A stretch of 64,000 bases of DNA from Lepidostoma basale. Its lineage: Eukaryota; Arthropoda; Insecta; Trichoptera; Lepidostomatidae. The position numbers and the translations under genes were made by a program. Positions 44,621 through 54,892 of this stretch are shown here, in pieces. The notes beneath the pieces were generated by a model, which ran no database searches, had not been told where the DNA came from, and was given only the letters and a program-made list of their open reading frames with translations. Within the stretch, counting starts at the first letter, position 1, and each line of letters starts with the position of its first letter. The DNA is taken from NCBI GenBank assembly GCA_022606425.2, contig JAHDVF020000247.1:496001-560000 (forward strand), written 5' to 3'.

Positions 44621-45299
44621 AAGTCACGTTTCTCCGACGTTGTCGATCACTGTGACGAATACTTTCTCTGTTACTGGAGAAGTTTCCCGTTGCCTTCGTT
44701 GCCTCAAGATCAACGGTTATAAAAAAATAATAAATAAATAAAAGTGGAGTTCTAGATATTAAAAAAAGATTAAAATATTTAAGAATAAAATATTTAACAA
44801 TTATATAGCACAGTATAAACCATGGTTCTACATTCACAAGTTATTTCTATAAAAACAAAATCATAAAAATCTAAATAAAAACGATTCAAAGAAAAAAAAA
44901 AGTGATTCAAATTATTTCAACGTTTTTTTTAACAAGGCGTAAAAACGAAATAAAAAAATAATTAACAGAGTATTATTAATAATGCATGTATTTCTAATAG
45001 AAAAATGTACTAATAATACAAGAATAACTCAAAAGAATACCGAATATTAAAAATCCGAAGTTTGTGTGAACTTCATAATAATGTATTTTTAGTATGAAAG
45101 TTTTCTTTCCGTAATTTAATCTTAGACATTTAACATTCTTGGAGAAGTATGAAAACTTTGAGTTCTGTGAGATTCGTTTTCATATTGGAATTTTTTATAC
45201 CATTTACAATGTGAATCACCTTACTATATTATGACATTGTTTCCCCCAAGGAAAAGCCTAATATCATCAGGTACATTCTTCTGTACACTCAATGCATTC
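44621..45299. other. AT-rich stretch, nothing recognised
   Basis: Long A-rich runs; no gene or repeat match. Confidence 0.5.
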
Positions 45300-45432
45300 T
45301 TAACAAGTGACGCGAGGAGTCGGAGAAACCGACGTGCGTGCACGACAATTAATGTTGAGGAAGCGAGATAAGTGTGTGAGGAGGTTCTGCCTGCCTCTTC
45401 GAGGAAACAGCGTAATGGTTATTTAGTTAGAC
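45300..45432 (+). mobile_element. RTE-like LINE 3' end, decayed
   Basis: ACGCGAGGAGTCGGAGAAAC, GACGTGCGTGCACGAC and ACAGCGTAATGGTTATTTAG match the (GTTA) subfamily with many changes. Confidence 0.6.
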
Positions 45433-45524
45433 AATAACTGAGTCAATTATTCTGATTTTACACACGAAATTTATTTTCACATCTAATCAAAAGTAAGATT
45501 TTTTTAAAATCTAACACCAAAGAT

Positions 45525-45700
45525 TTAAATCAATGATATTAGAATTAATTTTACAATCCTCAATTTGAACATAAAATAGCTCTGAAGAAGTACTCTGGTC
45601 GTGTCCAGGCTCGAACCCAAGTCCCCTGAATCAGAAGCCAAGCGTTATTAGCGTCAACAACAAAATAAATAAATAAATAAATTATATCCCCTAGACCTCC
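45525..45700 (-). mobile_element. SINE-2, inverted and interrupted
   Basis: Reverse complement of SINE-2: AGAATTAATTTTACAATC, AGGCTCGAACCCAAGTCCCC (B box), then ATCAGAAGCCAAGCGTT. An A-rich insert (45650-45685, AAATAAATAAATAAATAAAT) precedes ATCCCCTAGACC, the remaining head. Confidence 0.75.
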
Positions 45701-46084
45701 ATTATTATACCTTCTTAAGGGAATTTATTTATTTTTTATTAATCAAATGCATGGTTAGCATATTAACTCCTCATTTGAAGGGATTTATTAACTAATGGGT
45801 AACCATCTTAACAATTATAATATTTTTTGACAAAGCTAATTTATTTCCAAAACCAACAAAATGTTAATCGAATTAGCTAAGATGAACAGTGGTGTTCTTG
45901 TACCGAACCTTAGGTACGAAAGCGAACTTAGTATTAACATGTGAAAGATGAAATTAGAATAAAAGTGGTGGAAAACAGATCCATTATAAATATGGGGTCC
46001 ATCTTTATACGAGAATTTCAAATGCAGATTTAATTGTATTCGTATTCAGTGTGGATTAAAAATATTATGAACAAAATATTAAAG
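45701..46084. other. AT-rich stretch, nothing recognised
   Basis: No gene. ACCGAACCTTAGGTACG at 45902 and following has a weak resemblance to RTE coding but is too short to claim. Confidence 0.4.
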
Positions 46085-46230
46085 ATTAATATTGATTCAT
46101 CATGTCACCTCACATGTGCCATATGACCGCAGCGACGAAGTTCTGTTGTCACGTCAGAGGTGACATACGTCCGTTAAGGGTTAATATTTTAATATTTTTT
46201 ATGATAAATTTATTCTTCTAATAGTGCCTT
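46085..46230. repeat. Dispersed repeat R-B, copy 2
   Basis: TTCATCATGTCACCTCACAT to TTCTAATAGTGCCTTTGACG; nearly the same as 44275-44413 including the junction to a SINE-1 head. Confidence 0.7.
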
Positions 46231-46470
46231 TGACGACCTTCGTGCCCGAGTGGCAAGTGCTAATAAATCAAATATTGAATGTCGGCCATGTGAGGAGTCA
46301 GAGAAATCGACGCGCGTGCATGACACGATGTATGAATGTCGAGGAAGCGAGAGAAATATGTCAGGAAAGAAAAGTGTGGCAGTCTATTCTTTCTGCCTAC
46401 CTCTTAGGGGAGACGGGGTGATGGTTAGAAATATTAAAGGATCATTTATATAGTTTGGACACACATATAA
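46231..46470 (+). mobile_element. SINE-1 head fused to RTE 3' end
   Basis: ACGACCTTCGTGCCCGAGTG (SINE-1 head) passes at about 46260 straight into AAATATTGAATGTCGGCC (RTE C-terminal region), ending in GGGGTGATGGTTAG at 46428. A further RTE piece (AAAGGATCATTTATATAG and TTTGGACACACAT) follows. The frame 46224-46421 spans the fusion and encodes GHVRSQRNRRACMTRCMNVE. Confidence 0.7.
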
Positions 46471-46489
46471 TAAAAATAATAATTTTATT

Positions 46490-46640
46490 CATTTTTAAAA
46501 GTTGTTTTTTTATTAACCAATCATCCGAAGGGTGCTGTAAAAAAAGCTTTATCTTACAAACTATGATAACAGTTATAAAAAAATACATATTTAGTATGTA
46601 GGCTGCACTTGACGCAGTTGAATCGCACTGTATGCAGAGA
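46490..46640 (-). mobile_element. CR1/L2-like LINE 3' UTR remnant
   Basis: CATCCGAAGGGTGCTGTAA and TAGTATGTAGGCTGCACTTG resemble the 3' untranslated parts at 1075-1180. No coding sequence remains. Confidence 0.55.
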
Positions 46641-47040
46641 GGATACGTAAACGATGTGAATGGAATATATAAATTGAGGAAGATTGAGGAAAACGTGGCA
46701 CTATCAAATCAACATTTTAAATGTCGAGCACACGAGGAGTCGGATAAATCAATCTATGAAACGTGTATGATATAACTAACTAACCATCACGTCGTCTCCC
46801 CGGAGTGGTAGGCAAAAATAAGGGATCACCTCATTGTTCTTTCCTGACTTACTTCTATCGATTCCTCTGCGTTCATACATCGTGTCATGTATTTCTCCGA
46901 CCCTTTATGTGATTGACATTTTATGGCATAATGCATGAATATTGAGTAGGCGAGAGAAGTATGTCAGGATAGAACAGTGTGGCGGTCCATTCTCTCTGTC
47001 TTTCCCTTACCGAAACGTCTTGTTATTTAGGTACTATTTT
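46633..47040. mobile_element. RTE copy (plus) invaded head-on by RTE copy (minus)
   Basis: Plus pieces 46633-46773 (AACGATGTGAATGGAATATA to GAAACGTGTATGAT) and 46926-47035 (ATGCATGAATATTGAGTAGG to GAAACGTCTTG) flank a minus copy, 46774-46925 (AACTAACTAACCATCACGTC onward). The plus pieces are consecutive in the parent element. Confidence 0.7.
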
Positions 47041-47045
47041 TTTTA

Positions 47046-47240
47046 TAAGGATTAATTGTATCTCAATAGAGACGAAGATGTAAATTGATTTTCTGGGAAC
47101 AGAATGTGGTGGCCGAGGCGCTTACAGGACTTATGACCTGTCACTGGTTGGGTTGAGCGATCGCTTTATGTTTAACAACATTACCCATTCCGCACTTCTT
47201 ATGACCACCACATCTGACAAATTTTTGGAACTTGTACTAC
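47046..47240 (+). repeat. Repeat R-C, copy 1 (possible SINE)
   Basis: AGGATTAATTGTATCTCAAT, GTGGCCGAGGCGCTTACAGG and TTGAGCGATCGCTTTATG are shared with 55976-56145 at high similarity. TGGCCGAGGCG fits the tRNA A-box pattern and GGTTGGGTTGAGC is a poor B box, so a tRNA-related SINE is possible. Not coding. Confidence 0.65.
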
Positions 47241-47258
47241 AAGTTCCAAAAATTTGTC
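47216..47258. repeat. Perfect 43-bp palindrome
   Basis: GACAAATTTTTGGAACTTGT then A, one central C at 47237, then the exact 21-base complement. It can form a cruciform or RNA hairpin and is absent from the other R-C copy. Confidence 0.9.
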
Positions 47259-47960
47259 TACAAGAATTTGTAAACAGATAAGAATATTGGCGAAGGGTTT
47301 TATCTATAGCAATGCACTGAAAAAGTGTATCGTAAAAATTAAATAGATTTTTAGATGTTTTCCTTAACCTTAATACAAGCGTTTTTATATGTTCATTATA
47401 AAAATAAATATATATACCATAGATCACCGAAGGATGCCATATCCGCCTGCCTGTATATCTTTTATACGGACTACAAAAGAAAAAAATGCTTTCGGAAAAA
47501 GTTTGCCCTGCCTGGACATTCGTAAATTCTCAGAAATAATTGATTACTAGGAACTGGAGGGCCCAGAAGGGTCACTGGAAGGGGTCAAGGGTCCTTTAAC
47601 TAAGGGATTATTCAAAATATATACCTATTATGATATATAATACGAATCTAGATGGGATTACCAATCGTTAAATGAAGATCCATACACAACGAATAAGACT
47701 TTTAAATAACAATTTCAATTCGTACCAATAAATGTTTTTAAAAATAAATTTGTTTACGTTTGTGGTCATATATCATGACAAATTGAGTTTAAATATATTT
47801 TTTGTGTAAGCCATTATTCGATAATAACACTTATGATTGCAATCTTGTTGAAGATTAGGACTGTATCGAAACCGGTCAGCAGAAATAATATGGACTTGGA
47901 TCATCTGACAAACAAAGGTTTAGTTATCTTATTAAAAAGTAGAATAAATTATTATTATTA
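47259..47960. other. AT-rich stretch with a lone hammerhead-like kernel
   Basis: No gene. At 47847-47877 TTGTTGA-A-GAT ... ATC-GAAAC-CG-GTC on the plus strand has the kernel order but only a three-pair stem II and no stem I. Confidence 0.45.
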
Positions 47961-47964
47961 ATTA

Positions 47965-48160
47965 AAACGCTTGTTTTTTAGAAATTTATGGGAATGACAT
48001 ATTTTACCTTGTTAATGCATTATCAAATGTCACAGACTTGACAAATGATACATATCTCTACCATTATGATATAATAAAACTTTTAGAACCATTAATTTCC
48101 AATTTGTCGATTTTTATCATTGTTTAAGAAACAATAAATAAATAAACAGCAGAGTTATTT
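47965..48160. repeat. Foldback FB-8, decayed
   Basis: TTATGGGAATGACATATTTT, TGCATTATCAAATGTC and ATAATAAAACTTTTAGAACC, ending GTTTAAGAAACAATAAATAA. The right kernel is destroyed. Confidence 0.6.
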
Positions 48161-51100
48161 TTATATTTCTTACTAAAACTTTGAAAGATGAAAGAAAACC
48201 AAAGAGTTTTAGGGTGTATGACCTATCTTGGCAAAGTTTTAAATAATTTTAAAGAATAAAAGTTGTCGATGATTACCCTAATTAATCTTGTTTTTGGAGC
48301 ATTGAGCGTTAGTTGTGCTGGCATGGTTTCTATATGAAAGATGGGCTGTCTGAATTCTGAGTGTATTAGCAAAGTAATCGAGGATGGGCGAGTATCAATC
48401 GTAATAGCCGTGGTGGCTTTCACGACCTCCCAACCTTCCTTTGCGCGGGAGACTGCCGTTGCCGGAAAAAATAGTTCAAATGCTCGGGAACGCCCCCGAA
48501 AGCTTGGTAAGTTGTCATGGAAACGGCGAGGTTTTACCTCACAGTGGACCTCAACAAAAATACGTATCTCTGTACATGTATAATATCGCCTGAACATAAA
48601 ACCAGCACCTAGCTAGCTGACTGGCAGGTTTCCAATCGCCCGCGCTATAACAAACATGCTGCTATCTCGCTTCATCCACGTTTTCTAGCTTGTGTGAGAG
48701 AAACGGCATGATACGCGTAAGTCTTTGTTCGATCAAATAAAGGAGTTTCCAAACTACAAACGAAGCGAAACCCAACACGCGCTGGATATCTTTCTCTGTC
48801 TAACTCGTGTTATCAGATACGAGAGCCGTTGGACGTACGTCGAGATATAGCCGTACGTTTACAGACACGGCAAATGTGAGCTGGCGCCGTCCCCCTCCAC
48901 CGCCATGGCGGTTTTCTAGGACGACTTCAACTTGTACGTGCGTCAGATACTTATTTTTTGTACACAACCTAAACATGTAAATATGTTTTTTTTTATTATA
49001 AATTCTGCAATAAAAGTATTTATGTTGTAAAAATATAAGAAATATTTATTTTAGTTCGATGACAGTTTATTTATTCGTATTGGTCAATATCGTATTGAAT
49101 ATTTGTTGATTTAATTCTTATTGCAATATTTTATTACATTTAGCAAAATAATTGACTGACGCGATGGTAACGTTATAGCGCTGTTTAATTCCTACGCTCG
49201 AAGGCAGCTGAAGCTAGAGCGAGCGCCCACAATATCCCGCTGTCTCTGAATAAACGATTCTAGGCAAAATACAAGACAGCGGAAAGAAGGGGTGGGGGGG
49301 AGTAGTGAAACCCGCTAGAATTTAAAACTCAATAGAAGAAAACAAAACATGTGCGACATTACTGCTCCCCGCCAATCACATGGGCCGCCGTTTGACAGAT
49401 CGCTGATATCGGCGGGAAATGAACGGAAGAAAAACAAACCGCGCAGTTCTGTCAAATTTCGAACGGATTCGTAATGATATTGTTTTTAAAATACACGTAA
49501 AATTAATAATTATAATCAACCATAGTATCAACGATTTTCTAAACATAATTCGCTGTCGAAATAGTATACGGATAATGAACAGCTTTATTGAAAATAAGAT
49601 CATTATCAGAGGGTTTAAAAACAATAATGGAATTCAAATATTTTTCATTAGAACAAAATTTAAATATAAAATATCGTTTTAGAGTTATGAATTTACTTTT
49701 GAATTAAACTTTGGCATAGAGTTATGGACTAAATCTAACAATATAAATATTTTTAATCTACCCACATTGTTTTAGTCATTTAATAAACTGATAAGGAAAA
49801 TAAAAATAAAAAGATATATGTATATATTTTCAAACAAATAAAATAAATCATGTTGTGCATTTTTTTAAACATTCAAAAATATCTATGGCTCTATATAACG
49901 TGGATACATTTATTTTTATTAAATTTTTTTTATATTACAAGACAAGGTGATAGGACGAGACTTTTAAATTCAAAAATACATTTGATTGCATATTTTAAAG
50001 ATTAACACAGCAATGTCAGTAACCTTTTTACCAAGAGTAAGAAAGATCATTTAAAATAAAATATATAATTTGATCAATTTGTGATTTTTTTCGAAAAATT
50101 AATATCCATTGGATATTTTTTATTTCTGTGACAAGGGGATGAAAATGTCGACTTACCTGTATATCACCCCACATTGTTATCAGTTATCACCATGAGGAAA
50201 CATCGTTCCGAAATAAACGCATGACCGAAACACAAATTGACACACGCGAACTGTCAAATTTAAAACGTACACCACCGAGCGACACACGTCCCACCGACTT
50301 CAAAGCAATCGCCATACTAAAGTGCGGTAAATTTCCAATGTACGAGAGATACGGCCTTTTCAAACCGAGCGTGATTGGCCGATTCGGGACCGGTCCGTTC
50401 GGCAAACATCGGCCGGTTTCGGCTTCTCGGCTCCGAACCGAGGAGAATATTCGAAAGGAAAGTTACAGAGGCTTTAATAAAAAGGGCGCAATTCTCCAGC
50501 GGTGTGCTGGAAGTTAATTCAAAGCGCATTAACTACATTTTTGTTAAATGTGCCAGATTCTAGGCAGTAAATTTCATAATCTAGGCGAAATATACAGAGC
50601 TTCGGTAGATAGCAATTCACCGCTGCCCACCTGCTTTTGGGTGAAAAACATCCCCGTGCCGAGTCCGACCTAAAATTAAATTCAGTCAGAATATTATAAC
50701 AATCCAATATTGCGAGCGATATCTCCGCAGATGTTGTAATAAAGAAGTTGAATTAACTTTGTGAATAAAAGTCATTTGAATAAGACAGGAGAATACTTGT
50801 CGTCTTCGATGATTAGGCTGTTATCTCGGAGATAACCTGCGTTGGCATATTTTGAAAAAAGCGCCTTGCATGCGCGCTGCGCCGGACGCCTTCTGAGCCA
50901 GTGCTGTTCTGCTCGCCTGTTGTACCGCCGCCGGCTGGCAATCGCCAATCAGAGGGGGGGATTTGAAAAGGGCGCCATTTGAAATCTGAATGACTTTTGA
51001 CAGCTGAATTCACCTCCCCGCTGACCGAAAATACTGAAATTCAGCGGAATGGTGTTGTTATTTCACTGGCCAGATCAGAATACAACGAAAAATACATAAA

Positions 51101-51485
51101 ACGAAATTTAAATAAGTAAATTAAATCTAATTTAGTTTTGTTTCATAGCTTTCTGTAACGTTAGAACTCTAATTAGGAATATTTTTTCGAGTATCTTGTG
51201 CGGTAAGTAAAAGAATGGCAGATTGGTAGGTACCCACACCTCGCTATAAATTTGACACATCTTGGCCAGAAACGAAATAGAGTAAACCGGTTATTTTTAC
51301 CTATTCCAGTGACTGCTGGATGGAGAATTCGGCATTACCTATTTCGATCAACCAAAAAAACGTACTAGATTTATTCTTTTTTTTTTAAATGATACACAAT
51401 AATAGATTAATGAGCAATAGTGAATATATCAATTGCTCACTTAATTCAACATTTTGAATAATTATTATATAAAACGTTGTTTTTT
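48161..51485. other. Long unique stretch, no gene
   Basis: GC-richer blocks at 48400-48560, 48600-48930, 49190-49420, 50200-50520 and 50830-51020 alternate with AT-rich DNA (49420-50150 especially). Overlapping opposite-strand frames at 50187-50563 show no domain. No TE match seen, which is unusual for this window; may be regulatory or intronic. Confidence 0.45.
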
Positions 51486-51489
51486 AAAG

Positions 51490-51650
51490 AAATGCTTCCA
51501 CTTTGGTATTTATTTCGGACGCCATCGACCGGTTTCTCCAGGCTCCCTGGCAACGACAGACTGAACAGACTAATCTGTCGATGCCAGTGATCCGGGCGAA
51601 ACCGGTCGCTGCCGAAATAAAGACATGTATGTGGAAGTAGTTCTTAAACA
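51490..51650. repeat. Foldback FB-4, copy 1
   Basis: TTCCACTTTGGTATTTATTT and CGACCGGTTTCTCCAGGCTC are mirrored by GGGCGAAACCGGTCGCTG and AAATAAAGACATGTATG. The plus kernel 51575-51607 reads CTGTCGA-T-GCCAG ... CCGGGC-GAAAC-CG-GTC; stem II has decayed and neither arm keeps a full stem I. Confidence 0.75.
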
Positions 51651-51848
51651 AACAAGTTTTAACTTACAAGAGATTTCAGTAAAATCATTAGATTATCTCA
51701 ACACATCGACTTTTATAAAAAAATAATAATGTACTTTAAGATAATCAAATGATTTTACTGAAATCTCTTGATGGAAGTTCATTTTAAATAATAATTAAAT
51801 AAAACGATGTATTTTAACTACTTCCACTTTTGTCTTTATTTAGACAGC

Positions 51849-51881
51849 GACCGGTTTCGCCAGGCTCGCTGGCATCGACAG
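51849..51881 (-). ncRNA. Hammerhead-ribozyme-like unit (FB-4 left)
   Basis: Minus strand: CTGTCGA, T, GCCAG-CGAGC-CTGGC, GAAAC, CG, GTC, identical in kernel to 51995-52027. The core reads CUGUCGA where consensus CUGANGA has A at position 6. Confidence 0.55.
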
Positions 51882-51990
51882 ACTGGTAACACTATTGTAA
51901 ACTTAGTCCTTTATATGCATACAGATCAGGATCATGTTTACCACCCCTGATCTGTATGTATATAAAGGACTAAGTTTACAATAGTGTTAC

Positions 51991-52031
51991 CAGTCTGTCG
52001 ATGCCAGCGAGCCTGGCGAAACCGGTCGCTG
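51991..52031 (+). ncRNA. Hammerhead-ribozyme-like unit (FB-4 right)
   Basis: CAGT (51991-51994), CTGTCGA (51995-52001), T, GCCAG (52003-52007), loop CGAGC, CTGGC (52013-52017), GAAAC (52018-52022), CG, GTC (52025-52027), GCTG (52028-52031). Stem I CAGU/GCUG pairs over four positions with one U-G at the core. The A6 to U change and the extra base make cleavage doubtful, but the architecture is complete. Confidence 0.6.
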
Positions 52032-52147
52032 TCGAAATAAAGACAAAAGTGGAAGTAGTTAAAAAACATCGTTTTATTTAATTATTATAATGTACTTTGG
52101 TTGCAAATAAATCATCTTATTAGTACGTAATAAAAATTCAAATATAA

Positions 52148-52420
52148 CTAATCATCACGCTGTTTCGCCGTAGGGGTAGGCATATATGATGAACTGACAT
52201 CTTGCTCTGTCTTGACATATCTCTTGAGCTTTCGCTACAATCATACATCGTACGTGCACGTTCGTCGATTTTTGGAGTTCGAATGTGGTCGCCTTTACAA
52301 TTTCATTGGTTTGGTCGTGCCATGTTTCAACATGTCCAAACCATCTCAAGGATCCTTTTTTAATATGACTTATGATACTTTACATTTCTTCCTTCTTTCG
52401 CCGTTCGGTATTCTCAACTA
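52148..52420 (-). mobile_element. RTE-like LINE 3' fragment
   Basis: CTAATCATCACGCTGTTTCG (terminus) through GGTCGTGCCATGTTTCAACA and CCAAACCATCTCAAGGATCC. Internal deletion; ends where the next copy's tail begins. Confidence 0.7.
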
Positions 52421-52912
52421 ACTAACCACGTCTCCCCGAAGGGGCAGGCAGAAATAATGGACTGCCACACTTTTCTTCCCTGACATATTTCTCTCGCTTC
52501 CATAACATTCATACATCTGACTGACTCCTCACATGGCCGACATTCAATATTTGATTTATTTGATCGCGCCACGTTTTCCTCGGTCTTCCTCTATTTCTGG
52601 TTCCATTTACATCGTTAACATATAATTTTTTTACCATTATTTTTTCATTCATTCTTTCCATATGTCCAAACCATCTTAATGATCCTTTCATTATTTTGTT
52701 CATAACACCATCATTCGCACCGCTTTCACTTCTTATACTTGCATTTGACACTCTATCATATACAGATTTGCCACACATTGTCTTAGAAATCTCATTTCTA
52801 CTGCATTTATTCTACTTTCATCCTTCTTTTGCCAGTTCCATGTTTCACTTTCATACATAAGGGTCGGCACAAGAACACCATTATGCACTGCCATCTTAGC
52901 TTTTTTGGATAG
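52421..52912 (-). mobile_element. RTE-like LINE fragment, (GTTA) tail
   Basis: AACTAACTAACCACGTCTCC tail and terminus. The frame 52509-52778 (minus) gives MCGKSVYDRVSNASIR, GSLRWFGHMERMNEKIMVK and RNRGRPRKTWRDQINQ; further 5' coding extends to about 52912 (AVHNGVLVPTLMYESE-like). Inserted next to 52148-52420 in the same orientation. Confidence 0.75.
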
Positions 52913-53387
52913 GCTAACAAACTAGACAGGCTAGCAAACAACCCCTGTTCTAATATACTCTAAATAATTAATATTAAGACAAGGAACCCAATGCATTTCT
53001 ACATAGAAATACGAGTATATTCCAACACAGTTTTCCGAAGGTCACCCAACATTGTGACCTCTTCACCTTTCTTCTAGAAAACCTCTGCCTACATACGCGC
53101 CGAGCAGATAAGCTCGCCTACGCGTTTTGGAAAATGATGGAAAATTTTCTCTAAGGATACAGTCCTCTTTGGAGCAGTGCCGGCACAAGGAGATTTCATT
53201 TATGTGATGTTACTGAAATGTAAAATAATCCCTTTCCATCGCCGAAATAAATTAATTCACAGTATTCTGAATATTTGAATTTGTTATTAGAACGTTTCTG
53301 TTTTATTATTTGGATAATCTGTTATCATTGGTTGTTTTTTCAACGTAGGCTTGAAATAACGATAGCTTTATTTTATTTCCTTTGTGA
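52913..53387. other. Unassigned stretch
   Basis: No gene or matched repeat; GC-richer 53040-53130. Confidence 0.4.
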
Positions 53388-53850
53388 AGCATGAAACTGG
53401 CAAAATAAGGATGCAAGTAGAATAAAAGCACTAGAAATGAGATATCTTAGAAGAATATCTGTATATAATAGAATACCGAACGATGAAATAAGAAAGAATT
53501 GTAGGTAAGACTGCATCATGGATAAAATTAAAAAAGGATCCCTGAGATGGTTTGGACATATGGAACGAATGGATGAGAGTAGAATGGTTAAAAAGTTGTA
53601 CACAAGCAGCGTGAGTGGAAAAAGAAGCCGAGGACGATCGAGGAAAACATGGCATGACCAAATTAATCAATTACTAAAAGGCGGTCACATTCGAAGTCGG
53701 AATAATCGACGTGCGTGCATGGTACGATGTATGAATGTAGAGGAATCTCGAGAGGTATGCCAGGACAGAGCATTGTGGCGATCCATCCTCTCTGCCTACC
53801 CCTCCGGGGAAATGGCGTGATGGTTAGTTAGTTAGTTAGTTAGTTATATG
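53388..53850 (+). mobile_element. RTE-like LINE 3' fragment, (GTTA)n tail
   Basis: The frame 53518-53820 encodes LRWFGHMERMDESRMVK, RSRGRSRKTWHDQINQ and SRNNRRACMVRCMNVEE; upstream is an EMRYLRRISVYNRIPND-like stretch in a shifted frame. Terminus GGCGTGATGG plus five TTAG units (53821-53845). One of the better preserved 3' ends. Confidence 0.8.
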
Positions 53851-53854
53851 TGAT

Positions 53855-53995
53855 AAATCTGTAAATGATAGAGTGCCAAATACAAATATGAGAAGTGAAT
53901 GCAGTGCGAATTTAAGCGTCACGAACAAGATAATGAAACGTTCATTAAGGTGGTTTGAACACGTGGAAAGATCTGTTTTTAATTTGTAGAGTAGG
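53855..53995 (+). mobile_element. RTE-like LINE internal fragment
   Basis: AATGATAGAGTGCCAAATAC, AAGATAATGAAACGTTCATT and AGGTGGTTTGAACACGTGG match the DRVPN ... MKGSLRWFGHME region. It starts just after the previous tail, so that copy probably inserted into this one. Confidence 0.65.
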
Positions 53996-54003
53996 AATAT
54001 ACT

Positions 54004-54272
54004 AACGTTGTGAATGAAACGGAAAAATAGAAAATACATAGTGAGGTGGAGTAGGCAGAGAAGACGATTCTGGAGGGACCACATCGAGAGAATGGATCCA
54101 GCAAGAATTCCTAAGATCGTGATGCACGAGACGCCAGAAGGCCGTCGACCACCAGGACCACCACCAAAGAGATGGAGAGAAGGCTGGTCGTCTTCATCAC
54201 ATGAAGAAAGTTGATATCATGCATAAACAGATCGCAAGATATACAATAAGAAGAAGAAGAAGAAGAAGAATA
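54004..54272 (+). mobile_element. RTE-like LINE C-terminus, (GAA)n tail
   Basis: RWSRQRRRFWRDHIERMDPA, RIPKIVMHETPEGRRPPGPP and KRWREGWSSSS, then AAGAAGAAGAAGAAGAAG at 54250-54267. Related to 18270-18740 and 61801-62165. Confidence 0.75.
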
Positions 54273-54639
54273 TATGTCAATTCAAATAAAAATCAAATCA
54301 GTTTATTATGTCAACATATGTTACATTAAAAACAATATAAAATGCATTTATAGATATTGAGTACAGGTTAAATATAATATAGGTATACAATATAATACCA
54401 GGAACGCATGAGAGATGGTTTGGCATTAGGAAGATAAGATACTCTCTTAAGTCAAGACTATTTGCTATTTGAACGTACTTTCACTAATTAAAAGACATCG
54501 ATCTCCGAGGAGACCGCGTTCAGCAGACTTATTCCTCTTCCCACCGGTGTCACCAGAGGTTGGTTCTGGCGGCCGGTAGGCAATTCAATAAAACATTACA
54601 AAACTTTAGCTTTCCCGAACATTTAATACTCAAATACGT
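54273..54639. other. Unassigned stretch
   Basis: AT-rich then a GC-rich patch (54500-54580). No gene recognised. Confidence 0.4.
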
Positions 54640-54878
54640 TCACAACGGAGTTCTGGTTCCAAATGAAGCAAAGCATGGAACTGGCAAAAAAAAGAGAACT
54701 GAATAAATCCAGTTTTAAAGGTCGGCAAGTTAGAAGTTGGAAGAATCGACGTGCGTGTATAACTCGCTATATGAACCTGCAGGAATCTGGAAAGGTGTGT
54801 CAGGATAGTATAGTGTGGCGGTCAATTCTCTCTAACTACCTTTCCGGAGAAACGTTGTGATGGTTTGTTGTTGTATAC
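54640..54878 (+). mobile_element. RTE-like LINE, internally deleted, (GTT) tail
   Basis: CACAACGGAGTTCTGGTTCC (NGVLVP) jumps after AAATGAAGCAAAGCATGGAA to TTTTAAAGGTCGGCAAGTTA and the C-terminus, ending GATGGTTTGTTGTTG. About 300 bp of coding are missing. Confidence 0.7.
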
Positions 54879-54892
54879 TTATGTAACACTGT

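Larger units (their letters stand above)
51735..52100. repeat. Foldback FB-4, copy 2 (long, near-perfect)
   Basis: The left arm AACTACTTCCACTTTTGTCT and the following 100 bp are repeated inverted at 51945-52070 with almost no mismatch, out through GTTTTATTTAATTATTATAA. Arms of about 125 bp meet around TTTACCACCCCTGATC. One of the longest clean palindromes here, implying recent origin or repair. Confidence 0.85.

Noticed and set aside
50187..50563. Four overlapping frames of 62-98 codons
   Set aside because: Overlap on both strands with no recognisable residues; more likely GC-richer non-coding DNA.
53821..53845. Telomere-like repeats
   Set aside because: Unit is TTAG, not the insect telomere TTAGG, and it always follows an RTE terminus, so it is a LINE tail.
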